This document shows positions 9,495 through 22,600 of a DNA stretch of 64,000 nucleotides, piece by piece; the first letter of the stretch is position 1; the number at the start of each line of letters is the position of its first letter. Both the position numbers and the translations under genes were made by a program. The DNA lies in the NCBI RefSeq assembly GCF_964355755.1, contig NC_092676.1, forward strand, positions 12,942,288-13,006,287. The letters are read 5' to 3'. Source of the DNA: Antedon mediterranea. Lineage: Eukaryota > Echinodermata > Crinoidea > Comatulida > Antedonidae. The notes below the pieces were generated by a model. It was not told the origin of the DNA. It saw only the letters and a program-made list of their open reading frames with translations, and did not search any database.

Positions 9495-9582
9495 GTTTTA
9501 GACCATTTTGTGCATTTCGATGAAACTTGGTTACACAAAAACATCAAATTGCACAAAATAGCTTAATATCGTGTTTGAAAAC
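9495..9582 (+). repeat. Chimeric monomer, A-left/F-right, 88 bp
   Basis: It starts as A (gatgaaacttggttacac) and continues caaattgcacaaaatagctta as F does. The switch again lies in acacaaaaacatcaaa. It joins a block resembling 9.2-9.5 kb to an F-G-E block. Confidence 0.83.
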
Positions 9583-9922
9583 GTTTTAAACCATTTTGAG
9601 CATGTCGATAAAACTTTTCACACAAAAATATCAAAGTGCACAGAATATCTTCAAATCGCATTTAGAGACGTTTTAGACCATTTTGTGCATTTCGAAAAAA
9701 TTTGTTAACATAAAAAGACCAAAGTGTTTAGAATATCTCCAAATCGCATTTGGAGACGTTTTAGACCATTTTGTGCATTTCGATTAAACTTGGTTACACA
9801 AAAACATCAAAGTGCTTAAAATCACATTTGAAACCGTTTTAGAGCATTTTGAGCATTTCGATAAAACTTTTCACACAAAAACATCAAAGTGTACAAAATT
9901 GCTTCAAATCGCATTTGGAGAC

Positions 9923-10008
9923 GTTTTAGACCATTTTGTGATTTTCGAAAAACTTTTCACACAAAAACATCAAAGTGTAGAAAATTGCTTCAAATCGCAT
10001 TTAGAGAC
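9923..10008 (+). repeat. Type K monomer, 86 bp (exemplar)
   Basis: K has gttttagaccattttgtgat, ttcgaaaaacttttcac (one a fewer than J) and tgtagaaaattgcttc. It follows J or B and precedes an E unit. Other copies lie near 23450, 30560, 34290, 41365, 46195, 54250 and 55705, always in the same neighbourhood, so it marks one duplicated lineage. Confidence 0.86.
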
Positions 10009-10174
10009 GTTTTAGACCATTTTGTGCATTTCGAAAAAATTTGTTAACATAAAAAGACCAAAGTGTTTAGAATATTTCCAAATCGCATTTGGAGACGTTT
10101 TAGACCATTTTGTGCATTTCGATGAAACTTGGTTACACAAAAACATCAAAGTGCTTAAAATCACATTTAAAACC

Positions 10175-10250
10175 GTTTTAGAGCGTTTTGAGCATTTCGA
10201 TAAACTTTTCACACAAAAACATCAAAGTGCACAAAATAGCATTTAGAGAT
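10175..10250 (+). repeat. Deleted H monomer, 76 bp
   Basis: Normal atagcttcaaatcgcatttag is reduced to atagcatttag, a 10-bp loss about one helical turn long, between repeated gc dinucleotides. The identical deletion at 34538-34613 shows that the 24.4-kb-spaced blocks share ancestry. Confidence 0.87.
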
Positions 10251-10929
10251 GTTTTAGACCATTTTGTGCATTTCGATAAAACTTTTCACACAAAAACATC
10301 AAATTGCACAAAAAAGCTTAATACCGTGTTTGAAATCGTTTTAAACCAATTTGAGCATGTCGATAAAACTTTTCACACAAAAACATCAAAGTGCACAGAA
10401 TATCTTCAAATCGCATTTAGAGACGTTTTAGACCATTTTGTGCATTTCGAAAAAATTTGTTAACATAAAAAGACCAAAGTGTTTAGAATATCTCCAAATC
10501 GCATTTGGAGACGTTTTAGACCATTTTGTGCATTTCGATGAAACTTGGTTACACAAAAACATCAAAGTGCTTAAAATCACATTTGAAACCGTTTTAGAGA
10601 ATTTTGAGCATTTCGATAAAACTTTTCACACAAAAACATCAAAGTGTACAAAATAGCTTAAAATCACATTTGAAACCGTTTTAGAGCATTTTGAGCATTT
10701 CGATAAAACTTTTCACACAAAAACATCAAAGTGTACAAAATAGCTTCAAATCGCATTTGGAGACGTTTTAGACCATTTTGTGCATTTCGATGAAACTTGG
10801 TTACACAAAAACATCAAAGTGCTTAAAATCACATTTGAAATCGTTTTAGACCATTTTGAGCATTTCGATAAAACTTTTCACACAAAAAAATCAAAGTGCA
10901 CAAAATAGCTTCAAATCGCATTTGGAGAC

Positions 10930-11347
10930 GTTTTAGACTATTTTGTGCATTTCGAAAAAATTTGTTAACATAAAAAGACCAAAGTGTTTAGAATATCTCC
11001 AAATCGCATTTGGAGACGTTTTAAACCATTTTGTGCATTTCGATGGAACTTGGTTACACAAAAACATCAAAGTGCTTAAAATCACATTTGAAACCGTTTT
11101 AGAGCATTTTTAGCATTTCGATAATACTTTTCACACAAAAACATCAAAGTGTACAAAATAGCTTCAAATCGCATTTGGAGACGTTTTAGACCATTTTGTG
11201 CATTTCGATGAAACTTGGTTACACAAAAACATCAAAGTGCTTAAAATCACATTTGAAATCGTTTTAGACCATTTTGAGCATTTCGATAAAACTTTTCACA
11301 CAAAAAAATCAAAGTGCACAAAATAGCTTCAAATCGCATTTGGAGAC
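10930..11347 (+). repeat. 418-bp higher-order repeat, E-A-D-A-C
   Basis: E 88, A 78, D 87, A 78 and C 87 bp give 418 bp. The next E starts at 11348. The C unit and its preceding A carry ttgaaatcg in place of ttgaaaccg, a mark shared with 35294-36129. A 418-bp difference also separates 26504 from 26922 relative to 44670, so this block gains and loses copies as a whole. Confidence 0.88.
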
Positions 11348-11600
11348 GTTTTAGACTATTTTGTGCATTTCGAAAAAATTTGTTAACATAAAAAGACCAA
11401 AGTGTTTAGAATATCTCCAAATCGCATTTGGAGACGTTTTAAACCATTTTGTGCATTTCGATGGAACTTGGTTACACAAAAACATCAAAGTGCTTAAAAT
11501 CACATTTAAAACCGTTTTAGAGCATTTTGAGCATTTCGATCAAACTTTTCACACAAAAACATCAAAGTGTACAAAATAACTTCAAATCGCATTTAGAGAC

Positions 11601-12297
11601 GTTTTAGACCATTTTGTGCATTTTGGTAAAACTTTTCACACAAAAACATCAAATTGCACAAAATAGCTTAATATCGTGTTTGAAAACGTTTTAAACCATT
11701 TTGAGCATGTCGATAAAACTTTTCACATAAAAATATCAAAGTGCACAGAATAGCTTCAAATCGCATTTGGAGACGTTTTAGACCATTTTGTGCATTTTGG
11801 TAAAACTTTTCACACAAAAACATCAAATTGCACAAAATAGCTTAATATCGTGTTTGAAAACGTTTTAAACCATTTTGAGCATGTCGATAAAACTTTTCAC
11901 TCAAAAATATCAAAGTGCACAGAATATCTTCAAATCGCATTTAGAGACGTTTTAGACCATTTTGTGCATTTTGAAAAAATTTGTTAACATAAAAAGACCA
12001 AAGTGTTTAGAATATCTCCAAATCGCATTTGGAGACGTTTTAGACCATTTTGTGTTTTTCGAAAAAACTTTTCACACAAAAACATCAAAGTGTACAAAAT
12101 TGCTTCAAATCGCATTTGGAGACGTTTTAGACCATTTTGTGCATTTTGGTAAAACTTTTCACACAAAAACATCAAAATTCACAAAATAGCTTAATATCGT
12201 GTTTGAAAACGTTTTAAACCATTTTGAGCATGTCGATAAAACTTTTCACTCAAAAATATCAAAGTGCACAGAATATCTTCAAATCGCATTTAGAGAC
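11601..12297 (+). repeat. Local amplification of the ttttggtaaaac F unit
   Basis: F units with gcattttggtaaaac start at 11601, 11775 and 12124, spaced 174 bp (two monomers) and 349 bp (four monomers). Each is followed by a G unit with aaaatatcaaag. Small private changes (cacataaaaat, cactcaaaaat, caaaattcac) separate the copies. A fourth occurs at 37060. Confidence 0.8.
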
Positions 12298-12627
12298 GTT
12301 TTAGACCATTTTGTGCATTTCGAAAAAAATTGTTAACATAAAAAGACCAAAGTGTTTAGAATTTCTCCAAATCGCATTTGGAGACGTTTTAGACCATTTT
12401 GCGCATTTCGATGAAACTTGGTTACACAAAAACATCAAAGTGCTTAAAATCACATTTAAAACCGTTTTAGAGCGTTTTGAGCATTTCGATAAACTTTTCA
12501 AACAAAAACATCAAAGTGTACAAAATAGCTTCAAATCGTATTTGGAGACGTTTTAGACCATTTTGTGCGTTTCGATGAATCTTGGTTACACAAAAACATC
12601 AAAGTGCTTAAAATCACATTTAAAACC

Positions 12628-12801
12628 GTTTTAGTGCATTTTGAGCATTTCGATAAAACTTTTCACACAAAAACATCAAAGTGCACAAAATAGCTTCAAA
12701 TCACATTTAAAACCGTTTTAGTGCATTTTGAGCATTTCGATAAAACTTTTCACACAAAAACATCAAAGTGCACAAAATAGCTTCAAATCGCATTTAGAGA
12801 T
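12628..12801 (+). repeat. Single-monomer tandem duplication, 87 bp
   Basis: Two adjacent units start gttttagtgcattttgagc at 12628 and 12715. The gtgc variant is rare. At the corresponding places (about 23869, 36800, 41780, 46609, 54667, 56121) only one copy is present, so one monomer was duplicated here. Confidence 0.85.
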
Positions 12802-13149
12802 GTTTTAGACCATTTTGTGCGTTTCGATAAAACTTTTCACACAAAAACATCAAATTGCACAAAATAGCTTAATATCGTGTTTGAAAACGTTTTAGACCAT
12901 TTTGAGCATGTCGATAAAACTTTTCACACAAAAACATAAAAGTGCACAAAATAGCTTCAAATCGCATTTAGAGATGTTTTAGACCATTTTGTGCGTTTCG
13001 ATAAAACTTTTCACACAAAAACATCAAATTGCACAAAATAGCTTAATATCGTGTTTGAAAACGTTTTAGACCATTTTTAGCATGTCGATAAAACTTTTCA
13101 CACAAAAACATAAAAGTGCACAGAATAGCTTCAAATCGCATTTGGAGAC
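12802..13149 (+). repeat. Two-monomer tandem duplication, 2 x 174 bp
   Basis: An F unit with tgtgcgtttcg plus a gagcatgtcg unit is present at 12802-12975 and again at 12976-13149. The corresponding loci near 23955, 36890, 41866, 46695, 54755 and 56207 have it once. The second copy has a private ttttta-gcatgtcg near 13075. Confidence 0.83.
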
Positions 13150-13237
13150 GTTTTAGACCATTTTGTGCATTTCGAAAAAACTTTTTAACATAAAAACACC
13201 AAAGTGCTTAGAATAGCTTCAAATCGCATTTGGAGAC
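13150..13237 (+). repeat. Type L monomer, 88 bp (E-like, exemplar)
   Basis: L is intermediate between E and the common types: cgaaaaaactttttaac, ataaaaacaccaaagtgctt, then agaatagcttc rather than agaatatctcc. The hairpin that is perfect in E has one mismatch here (cttcaaat against atttggag). Further copies begin near 24130, 33029, 37235, 42042, 46870 and 54928. Confidence 0.85.
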
Positions 13238-14410
13238 GTTTTAGACCATTTTGTGCATTTCGATGAAACTTGGTTACACAAAAACATCAAAGTGCTTAAA
13301 ATCACATTTGAAACCGTTATAGAGCATTTTTAGCATTTCGATAAAACTTTTCACACAAAAACATCAAAGTGTACAAAATAGCTTCAAATCACATTTGAAA
13401 CCGTTTTAGACCATTTTGAGCATTTCGATAAAACTTTTCACACAAAAACATCAAAGTGTACAGAATAGCTTCAAATCGCATTTGGAGACGTTTTAGACCA
13501 TTTTGTGCATTTCGATGAAACTTGGTTACACAAAAACATCAAAGTGCTTAAAATCACATTTGAAACCGTTTTAGAGCATTTTTAACATTTCGATAATACT
13601 TTTCACACAAAAACATCAAAGTGTACAAAATAGCTTCAAATCACATTTGAAACCGTTTTAGACCATATTGAGCATTTCGATAAAACTTTTCACACAAAAA
13701 CATCAAAGTGTACAAAATAGCTTCAAATCGCATTTGGAGACGTTTTAGACCATTTTGTGCATTTCGATGAAACTTGGTTACACAAAAACATCAAAGTGCT
13801 TAAAATCACATTTGAAAGCGTTTTAGAGCATTTTTAGCATTTCGATAATACTTTTCACACAAAAACATAAAAGTGCACAAAATAGCTTCAAATCGCATTT
13901 AGAGATGTTTTAGACCATTTTGTGCATTTCGATAAAACTTTTCACACAAAAACATCAAATTGCACAAAATAGCTTAATACCGTGTTTGAAATCATTTTAA
14001 ACCATTTTGAGCATGTCGATAAAACTTTTCACACAAAAACATCAAAGTGTTTAGAATATCTCCAAATCGCATTTGGAGACGTTTTAGACCATTTTGTGCA
14101 TTTCGATGAAACTTGGTTACACAAAAACATCAAAGTGCTTAAAATCACATTTGAAACCGTTTTAGAGCATTTTGAGCATTTCGATAAAACTTTTCAAACA
14201 AAAACATCAAAGTGTACAAAATAGCTTCAAATCACATTTGAAACCGTTTTAGACCATTTTGAGCATTTCGATAAAACTTTTCACACAAAAACATCAAAGT
14301 GTACAAAATAGCTTCAAATCGCATTTGGAGACGTTTTAGACCATTTTGTGCATTTCGATGAAACTTGGTTACACAAAAACATCAAAGTGCTTAAAATCAC
14401 ATTTGAAACC

Positions 14411-14540
14411 GTTTTAGAGCATTTTTAGCATTTCGATAATACTTTTCACACAAAACATTAAAGTGTACAAAATAGCTTAGACCATTTTGTGCATTTCGAT
14501 GAAACTTGGTTACACAAAAACATCAAAGTGCTTAAAATCA
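14411..14540 (+). repeat. Junction with 23-bp deletion across a monomer boundary
   Basis: A D unit starts at 14411 and runs to aatagctt (ends 14478). It then jumps to agaccattttgtgc, missing the caaatcgcatttggagacgtt region including the next unit's gtttt. Just upstream, caaaacattaaag lacks one a. I saw no other copy of this junction. Confidence 0.82.
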
Positions 14541-15040
14541 CATTTGAAACCGTTTTAGACCATTTTGAGCATTTCGATAAAACTTTTCACACAAAAAAAT
14601 CAAAGTGCACAAAATAGCTTCAAATCGCATTTGGGGACGTTTTAGACTATTTTGTGCATTTCGAAAAAAATTGTTAACATAAAAAGACCAAAGTGTTTAG
14701 AATATCTCCAAATCGCATTTAGAGACGTTTTAGACCATTTTTTGCATTTCGATGAAACTTGGTTACACAAAAACATCAAAGTGCTTAAAATCACATTTAA
14801 AACCGTTTTAGAGCATTTTTAGCATTTCGATAAAACTTTTCACACAAAAACATCAAAGTGTACAAAATAGCTTCAAATCGCATTTAGAGAGGTTTTAGAC
14901 AATTTTGTGCATTTCGATAAAACTTCTCACACAAAAACATCAAAGTGTACAAAATAGCTTCAAATTGCATTTAGAGACGTTTTAGACCATTTTGTGCATT
15001 TCGATAAAACTTTTCACACAAAAACATCAAATTGCACAAA

Positions 15041-15080
15041 ATCGTTTTAAACCATTTTAAATCGTTTTAAACCATTTTGA
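15041..15080 (+). repeat. 20-bp internal tandem duplication (copy 2)
   Basis: Same structure as at 5486. It is followed, as at 5486, by gagcatttcg; the copies at 28333, 38140, 59228 and 63294 have gagcatgtcg. Copies 1 and 2 therefore form a sub-lineage, consistent with the 9555-bp offset duplication. Confidence 0.9.
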
Positions 15081-15985
15081 GCATTTCGATAAAACTTTTC
15101 ACAAAAAACATCAAAGTGTTTAGAATATCTTCAAATCACATTTGGAGACGTTTTAGACCATTTTTTGCATTTCGATGAAACTTGGTTACACAAAAACATC
15201 AAAGTGCTTAAAATCACATTTGAAACCGTTTTAGAGCATTTTGAGCATTTCGATAAAACTTTTCACACAAAAACATCAAAGTGTACAAAATAGCTTCAAA
15301 TCGCATTTAGATTCGTTTTAGACCATTTTGTGCATTTCGAAAAAATTTGTTAACATAAAAAGACCAAAGTGTTTAGAATATCTCCAAATCGCATTTGGAG
15401 ACGTTTTAGACCATTTTGTGCATTTCGATGAAACTTGGTTACACAAAAACATCAAAGTGCTTAAAATCACATTTGAAACCGTTTTAGACCATTTTGAGCA
15501 TTTCGATAAAACTTTTCACACAAAAAAATCAAAGTGCACAAAATAGCTTCAAATCGCATTTGGGGACGTTTTAGACTATTTTGTGCATTTCGAAAAAATT
15601 TGTTAACATAAAAAGACCAAAGTGTTTAGAATATCTCCAAATCGCATTTGGAGACGTTTTAAACCATTTTGTGCATTTCGATGGAACTTGGTTACACAAA
15701 AACATCAAAGTGCTTAAAATCACATTTAAAACCGTTTTAGAGCATTTTTAGCATTTCGATAAAACTTTTCACACAAAAACATCAAAGTGTACAAAATAGC
15801 TTCAAATCGCATTTGGAGACGTTTTAGACCATTTTGTGCATTTCGATGAAACTTGGTTACACAAAAACATCAAAGTGCTTAAAATCACATTTGAAACCGT
15901 TTTAGACCATTTTGAGCATTTCGATAAAACTTTTCACACAAAAAAATCAAAGTGCACAAAATAGCTTCAAATCGCATTTGGAGAC

Positions 15986-17458
15986 GTTTTAGACTATTTT
16001 GTGCATTTTGAAAAAATTTGTTAACATAAAAAGACCAAAGTGTTTAGAATATCTCCAAATCGCATTTGGAGACGTTTTAAACCATTTTGTGCATTTCGAT
16101 GGAACTTGGTTACACAAAAACATCAAAGTGCTTAAAATCACATTTAAAACCGTTTTAGAGCATTTTGAGCATTTCGATAAAACTTTTCACACAAAAACAT
16201 CAAAGTGTACAAAATAGCTTCAAATCGCATTTAGAGACGTTTTAGACCATTTTGTGCATTTCGATAAAACTTTTCACACAAAAACATCAAAGTGTACAAA
16301 ATAGCTTCAAATCGCATTTAGAGACGTTTTAGACCATTTTGTGCATTTCGATAAAACTTTTCACACAAAAACATCAAATTGCACAAAATAGCTTAATACC
16401 GTGTTTGAAATCGTTTTAAACCATTTTGAGCATGTCGATAAAACTTTTCACAAAAAAACATCAAAGTGCACAGAATAGCTTCAAATCGCATTTGGAGACG
16501 TTTTAAACCATTTTGAGCATTTCGATAAAACTTTTCACACAAAAACATCAAAGTGTACAAAATAGCTTCAAATCGCATTTAGAGAGGTTTTAGACCATTT
16601 TGTGCATTTCGATAAAACTTTTCACACAAAACCATCAAATTGCACAAAATAGCTTAATATCGTGTTTGAAAACGTTTTAAACCATTTTGAGCATGTCGAT
16701 AAAACTTTTCACACAAAAATATCAAAGCGCACAGAATATCTTCAAATCGCATTTAGAGACGTTTTAGACCATTTTGTGCATTTCGAAAAAATTTGTTAAC
16801 ATAAAAAGACCAAAGCGTTTAGAATATCTCCAAATCGCATTTGGAGACGTTTTAGACCATTTTGTGCATTTCGATGAAACTTGGTTACACAAAAACATCA
16901 AAGTGCTTAAAATCACATTTAAAACCGTTTTAGAGCGTTTTGAGCATTTCGATAAACTTTTCACACAAAAACATCAAAGTGCACAAAATAGCTTCAAATC
17001 GCATTTAGAGATGTTTTAGACCATTTTGTGAATTTCGATAAAACTTTTCACACAAAAACATCAAATTGCACAAAATAGCTTAATACCGTGTTTGAAATCG
17101 TTTTAAACCATTTTGAGCATGTCGATAAAACTTTTCACACAAAAACATCAAAGTGTACAAAATAGCTTCAAATCGCATTTAGAGAGGTTTTAGACCATTT
17201 TGTGCATTTCGATAAAACTTTTCACACAAAAACATCAAAGTGTACAAAATAGCTTCAAATCGCATTTGGAGACGTTTTAGACCATTTTGTGCATTTCGAT
17301 GAAACTTGGTTACACAAAAACATCAAAGTGCTTAAAATTACATTTGAAAGCGTTTTAGAGCATTTTGAGCATTTCGATAATACTTTTCACACAAAAACAT
17401 CAAAGTGTACAAAGTAGCTTCAAATCGCATTTGGAGACGTTTTAGACCATTTTGTGCA
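15986..17458 (+). repeat. Duplicated segment, matches 30659-32131
   Basis: The offset is 14673 bp throughout. Both copies have ttttcacaaaaaaacatc, the aaagcg E unit (16761, 31434), and ttacatttgaaagcg after an A unit. The match stops at the 29-bp deletion in 32112-32160. Confidence 0.82.
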
Positions 17459-19670
17459 TTTCGATGAAACTTGGTTACACAAAAACATCAAAGTGCTTAA
17501 AATCACATTTGAAACCGTTTTAGACCATTTTGAGCGTTTCGATAAAACTTTTCACACAAAAACATCAAAGTGCACAAAATAGCTTCAAATCGCATTTGGA
17601 GACGTTTTAGACTATTTTGTGCATTTCGAAAAAATTTGTTAACATAAAAAGACCAAAGTGTTTAGAATATCTCCAAATCGCATTTGGAGACGTTTTAAAC
17701 CATTTTGTGCATTTCGATGGAACTTGGTTACACAAAAACATCAAAGTGCTTAAAATCACATTTAAAACCGTTTTAGAGCATTTTGAGCATTTCGATAAAA
17801 CTTTTCACACAAAAACATCAAAGTGTACAAAATAGCTTCAAATCGCATTTAGAGACGTTTTAGACCATTTTGTGCATTTTGTTAAAACTTTTCACACAAA
17901 AACATCAAATTGCACAAAATAGCTTAATATTGTGTTTGAAAACGTTTTAAACCATTTTGAGCATGTCGATAAAACTTTTCACACAAAAATATCAAAGTGC
18001 CCAGAATATCTTCAAATCGCATTTAGAGACGTTTTAGACCATTTTGTGCATTTCGAAAAAATTTGTTAACATAAAAAGACCAAAGTGTTTAGATTATCTC
18101 TAAATCGCATTTGGAGACGTTTTAGACCATTTTGTGTTTTTCGAAAAAACTTTTCACACAAAAACATCAAAGTGTACAAAATTGCTTCAAATCGCATTTA
18201 GAGAGGTTTTAGACCATTTTGTGCATTTCGATAAAACTTTTCACACAAAAACATCAAAGTGCACAGAATATCTTAATACCGTGTCTGAAATCGTTTTAAA
18301 CCATTTTGAGCATGTCGATAAAACTTTTCACACAAAAACATCAAAGTGCACAGAATATCTTCAAATCGCATTTAGAGACGTTTTAGACCATTTTGTGCAT
18401 TTCGAAAAAATTTGTTAACATAAAAAGACCAAAGTGTTTAGAATATCTCCAAATCGCATTTGGAGACGTTTTAGACCATTTTGTGCATTTCGATGAAACT
18501 TGGTTACACAAAAACATCAAAGTGCTTAAAATCACATTTGAAACCGTTTTAGAGCATTTTGAGCATTTCGATAAAACTTTTCACACAAAAACATCAAAGT
18601 GTACAAAATAGCTTCAAATCACATTTGAAACCGTTTTAGACCATTTTGAGCATTTCGATAAAACTTTTCACACAAAAACATCAAAGTGTACAGAATAGCT
18701 TCAAATCGCATTTGGAGACGTTTTAGACCATTTTGTGCATTTCGATGAAACTTGGTTACACAAAAACATCAAAGTGCTTAAAATCACATTTGAAACCGTT
18801 TTAGAGCATTTTTAACATTTCGATAATACTTTTCACACAAAAACATCAAATTGCACAAAATAGCTTCAAATCACATTTGGAGACGTTTTAGACCATTTTG
18901 TGCATTTCGATGAAACTTGGTTACACAAAAACATCAAAGTGCTTAAAATCACATTTGAAACCGTTTTAGAGCATTTTGAGCATTTCGATAAAACTTTTCA
19001 CACAAAAACATCAAAGTGTACAAAATAGCTTCAAATCACATTTGAAACCGTTTTAGACCATTTTGAGCATTTCGATAAAACTTTTCACACAAAAACATCA
19101 AAGTGTATAGAATAGCTTCAAATCGCATTTGGAGACGTTTTAGACCATTTTGTGCATTTCGATGAAACTTGGTTACACAAAAACATCAAAGTGCTTAAAA
19201 TCACATTTGAAACCGTTTTAGAGCATTTTTAACATTTCGATAATACTTTTCACACAAAAACATCAAAGTGTACAAAATAGCTTCAAATCGCATTTGGAGA
19301 CGTTTTAGACCATTTTGTGCATTTCGATGAAACTTGGTAACACAAAAACATCAAAGTGCTTAAAATCACATTTGAAACCGTTTTAGAGCATTTTGAGCAT
19401 TTCGATAAAACTTTTCACACAAAAAAATCAAAGTGCACAAAATAGCTTCAAATCGCATTTGGAGAGGTTTTAGACCATTTTGTGCATTTCGATAAAACTT
19501 TTCACACAAAAACATCAAAGTGTACAAAATAGCTTCAAATCTTATTTAGAGACGTTTTAGACCATTTTGTGCATTTCGATGAAACTTGGTTACACAAAAA
19601 CATCAAAGTGCTTAAAATCACATTTAAAACCGTTTTAGAGCGTTTTGAGCATTTCGATAAACTTTTTACA

Positions 19671-22600
19671 CAAAAACATCAAAGTGCACAAAATAGCTTC
19701 AAATCGCATTTAGAGATGTTTTAGACCATTTTTTGCATTTCGATAAAATTTTTCACACAAAAACATCAAATTGCACAAAATAGCTTAATACCGTGTTTGA
19801 AATCATTTTAAACCATTTTGAGCATGTCGATAAAACTTTTCACACAAAAACATCAAAGTGCACAGAATATCTTCAAATCGCATTTAGAGACGTTTTAGAC
19901 CATTTTGTGCATTTCGAAAAAATTTGTTAACATAAAAAGACAAAAGTGTTTAGAATATCTCCAAATCGCATTTGGAGACGTTTTAGACCATTTTGTGCAT
20001 TTCGATGAAACTTGGTTACACAAAAACATCAAAGTGCTTAAAATCACATTTGAAACCGTTTTAGAGCATTTTGAGCATTTCGATAAAACTTTACACACAA
20101 AAACATCGAAGTGTACAAAATAGCTTCAAATCACATTTGAAACCGTTTTAGACCATTTTGAGCATTTCGATAAAACTTTTCACACAAAAACATCAAAGTG
20201 TACAAAATAGCTTCAAATCGCATTTGGAGACGTTTTAGACCATTTTGTGCATTTCGATGAAACTTGGTTACACAAAAACATCAAAGTGCTTAAAATCACA
20301 TTTGAAACCGTTTTAGAGCATTTTTAGCATTTCGATAATACTTTTCACACAAAAACATCAAAGAGTACAAAATAGCTTCAAATCGCATTTGGAGACGTTT
20401 TAGACCGTTTTGTGCATTTCGATGAAACTTGGTTACACAAAAACATCAAAGTGCTTAAAATCACATTTGAAACCGTTTTAGACCATTTTGAGCATTTCGA
20501 TAAAACTTTTCACACAAAAAAATCAAAGTGCACAAAATAGCTTCAAATCGCATTTGGAGACGTTTTAGACTATTTTGTGCATTTCGAAAAAATTTGTTAA
20601 CATAAAAAGACCAAAGTGTTTAGAATATCTCCAAATCGCATTTGGAGACGTTTTAAACCATTTTGTGCATTTCGATGGAACTTGGTTACACAAAAACATC
20701 AAAGTTCTTAAAATCACATTTAAAACCGTTTTAGAGCATTTTGAGCATTTCGATAAAACTTTTCACACAAAAACATCAAAGTGTACAAAATAGCTTCAAA
20801 TCGCATTTAGAGACGTTTTAGACCATTTTGTGCATTTTGATAAAACTTTTCACACAAAAACATCAAATTGCACAAAATAGCTTAATATTGTGTTTGAAAA
20901 CGTTTTAAACCATTTTGAGCATGTCGATAAAACTTTTCACACAAAAATATCAAAGTGCCCAGAATATCTTCAAATCGCATTTAGAGACGTTTTAGACCAT
21001 TTTGTGCATTTCGATGAAACTTGGTTACACAAAAACATCAAAGTGCTTAAAATCACATTTGAAACCGTTTTAGAGCATTTTGAGCATTTCGATAAAACTT
21101 TTCACACAAAAACATCAAAGTGTACAAAATAGCTTCAAATCACATTTGAAACCGTTTTAGACCATTTTGAGCATTTCGATAAAACTTTTCACACAAAAAC
21201 ATCAAAGTGTACAGAATAGCTTCAAATCGCATTTGGAGACGTTTTAGACCATTTTGTGCATTTCGATGAAACTTGGTTACACAAAAACATCAAAGTGCTT
21301 AAAATCACATTTGAAACCGTTTTAGAGCATTTTTAACATTTCGATAATACTTTTCACACAAAAACATCAAATTGCACAAAATAGCTTCAAATCACATTTG
21401 GAGACGTTTTAGACCATTTTGTGCATTTCGATGAAACTTGGTTACACAAAAACATCAAAGTGCTTAAAATCACATTTGAAACCGTTTTAGAGCATTTTGA
21501 GCATTTCGATAAAACTTTTCACAAAAAAAAATCAAACTGCACAAAATAGCTTCAAATCGCATTTGGAGAGGTTTTAGACCATTTTGTGCATTTCGATAAA
21601 ACTTTTCACACAAAAACATCAAAGTGTACAAAATAGCTTCAAATCGCATTTAGAGACGTTTTAGACCATTTTGTGCATTTCGATAAAACTTTTCACACAA
21701 AAACATCAAATTGCACAAAATAGCTTAATATCGTGTTTGAAAACGTTTTAAACCATTTTGAGCATGTCGATAAAACTTTTCACAAAAAAATATCAAAGTG
21801 CACAGAATATCTTCAAATCGCATTTAGAGACGTTTTAGACCATTTTGTGCATTTCGATGAAACTTGGTTACACAAAAACATCAAAGTGCTTAAAATCACA
21901 TTTAAAACTGTTTTAGAGCGTTTTGAGCATTTCGATAAAACTTTTCACACAAAAACATCAAATTGCACAAAATAGCTTAATACCGTGTTTGAAATCATTT
22001 TAAACCATTTTGAGCATGTCGATAAAACTTTTCACACAAAAACATCAAAGTGCACAGAATATCTTCAAATCGCATTTAGAGACGTTTTAGACCATTTTGT
22101 GCATTTCGAAAAAATTTGTTAACATAAAAAGACCAAAGTGTTTAGAATATCTCCAAATCGCAATTTGAGACGTTTTAGACCATTTTGTGCATTTCGATGA
22201 AACTTGGTTACACAAAAACATCAAAGTGCTTAAAATCACATTTGAAACCGTTTTAGAGCATTTTGAGCATTTCGATAAAACTTTTCACACAAAAACATCA
22301 AAGTGTACAAAATAGCTTCAAATCACATTTGAAACCGTTTTAGACCATTTTGAGCATTTCGATAAAACTTTTCACACAAAAACATCAAAGTGTACAAAAT
22401 AGCTTCAAATCGCATTTGGAGACGTTTTAGACCATTTTGTGCATTTCGATGAAACTTGGTTACACAAAAACATCAAAGTGCTTAAAATCACATTTTAAAC
22501 CGTTTTAGAGCATTTTTAGCATTTCGATAATACTTTTCACACAAAAACATCAAAGTGTACAAAATAGCTTCAAATCGCAGTTAGAGATGTTTTAGACCAT

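Larger units (their letters stand above)
9881..11760 (+). repeat. Segmental duplication, copy 1 (pairs with 34244-36540)
   Basis: The offset is 24363 bp through K, E, A, the 76-bp H and F. Shared private marks are the 10-bp deletion (10241 and 34604 regions), gcacaaaaaagctta (one more a at 34 kb), aaaccaatttgagc and gttttagagaattttgagc. After about 11.3 kb the offset is 24782 bp (E at 11348 against 36130), because the second copy has one more 418-bp repeat. Shared gatcaaac (11539, 36321) confirms that portion. Confidence 0.85.
14795..18840 (+). repeat. Segmental duplication, copy 2 (pairs with 5240-9120)
   Basis: This is the partner of 5240-9120. It holds one extra E-A-C triplet between about 15.4 and 15.65 kb. 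It carries a changed E entry at 15311 (attcg for agacg) and an E with aaagcg at 16810. The 31.4-kb E at 31434 shares aaagcg, so 30659-32131 descends from this copy rather than from copy 1. Confidence 0.83.
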
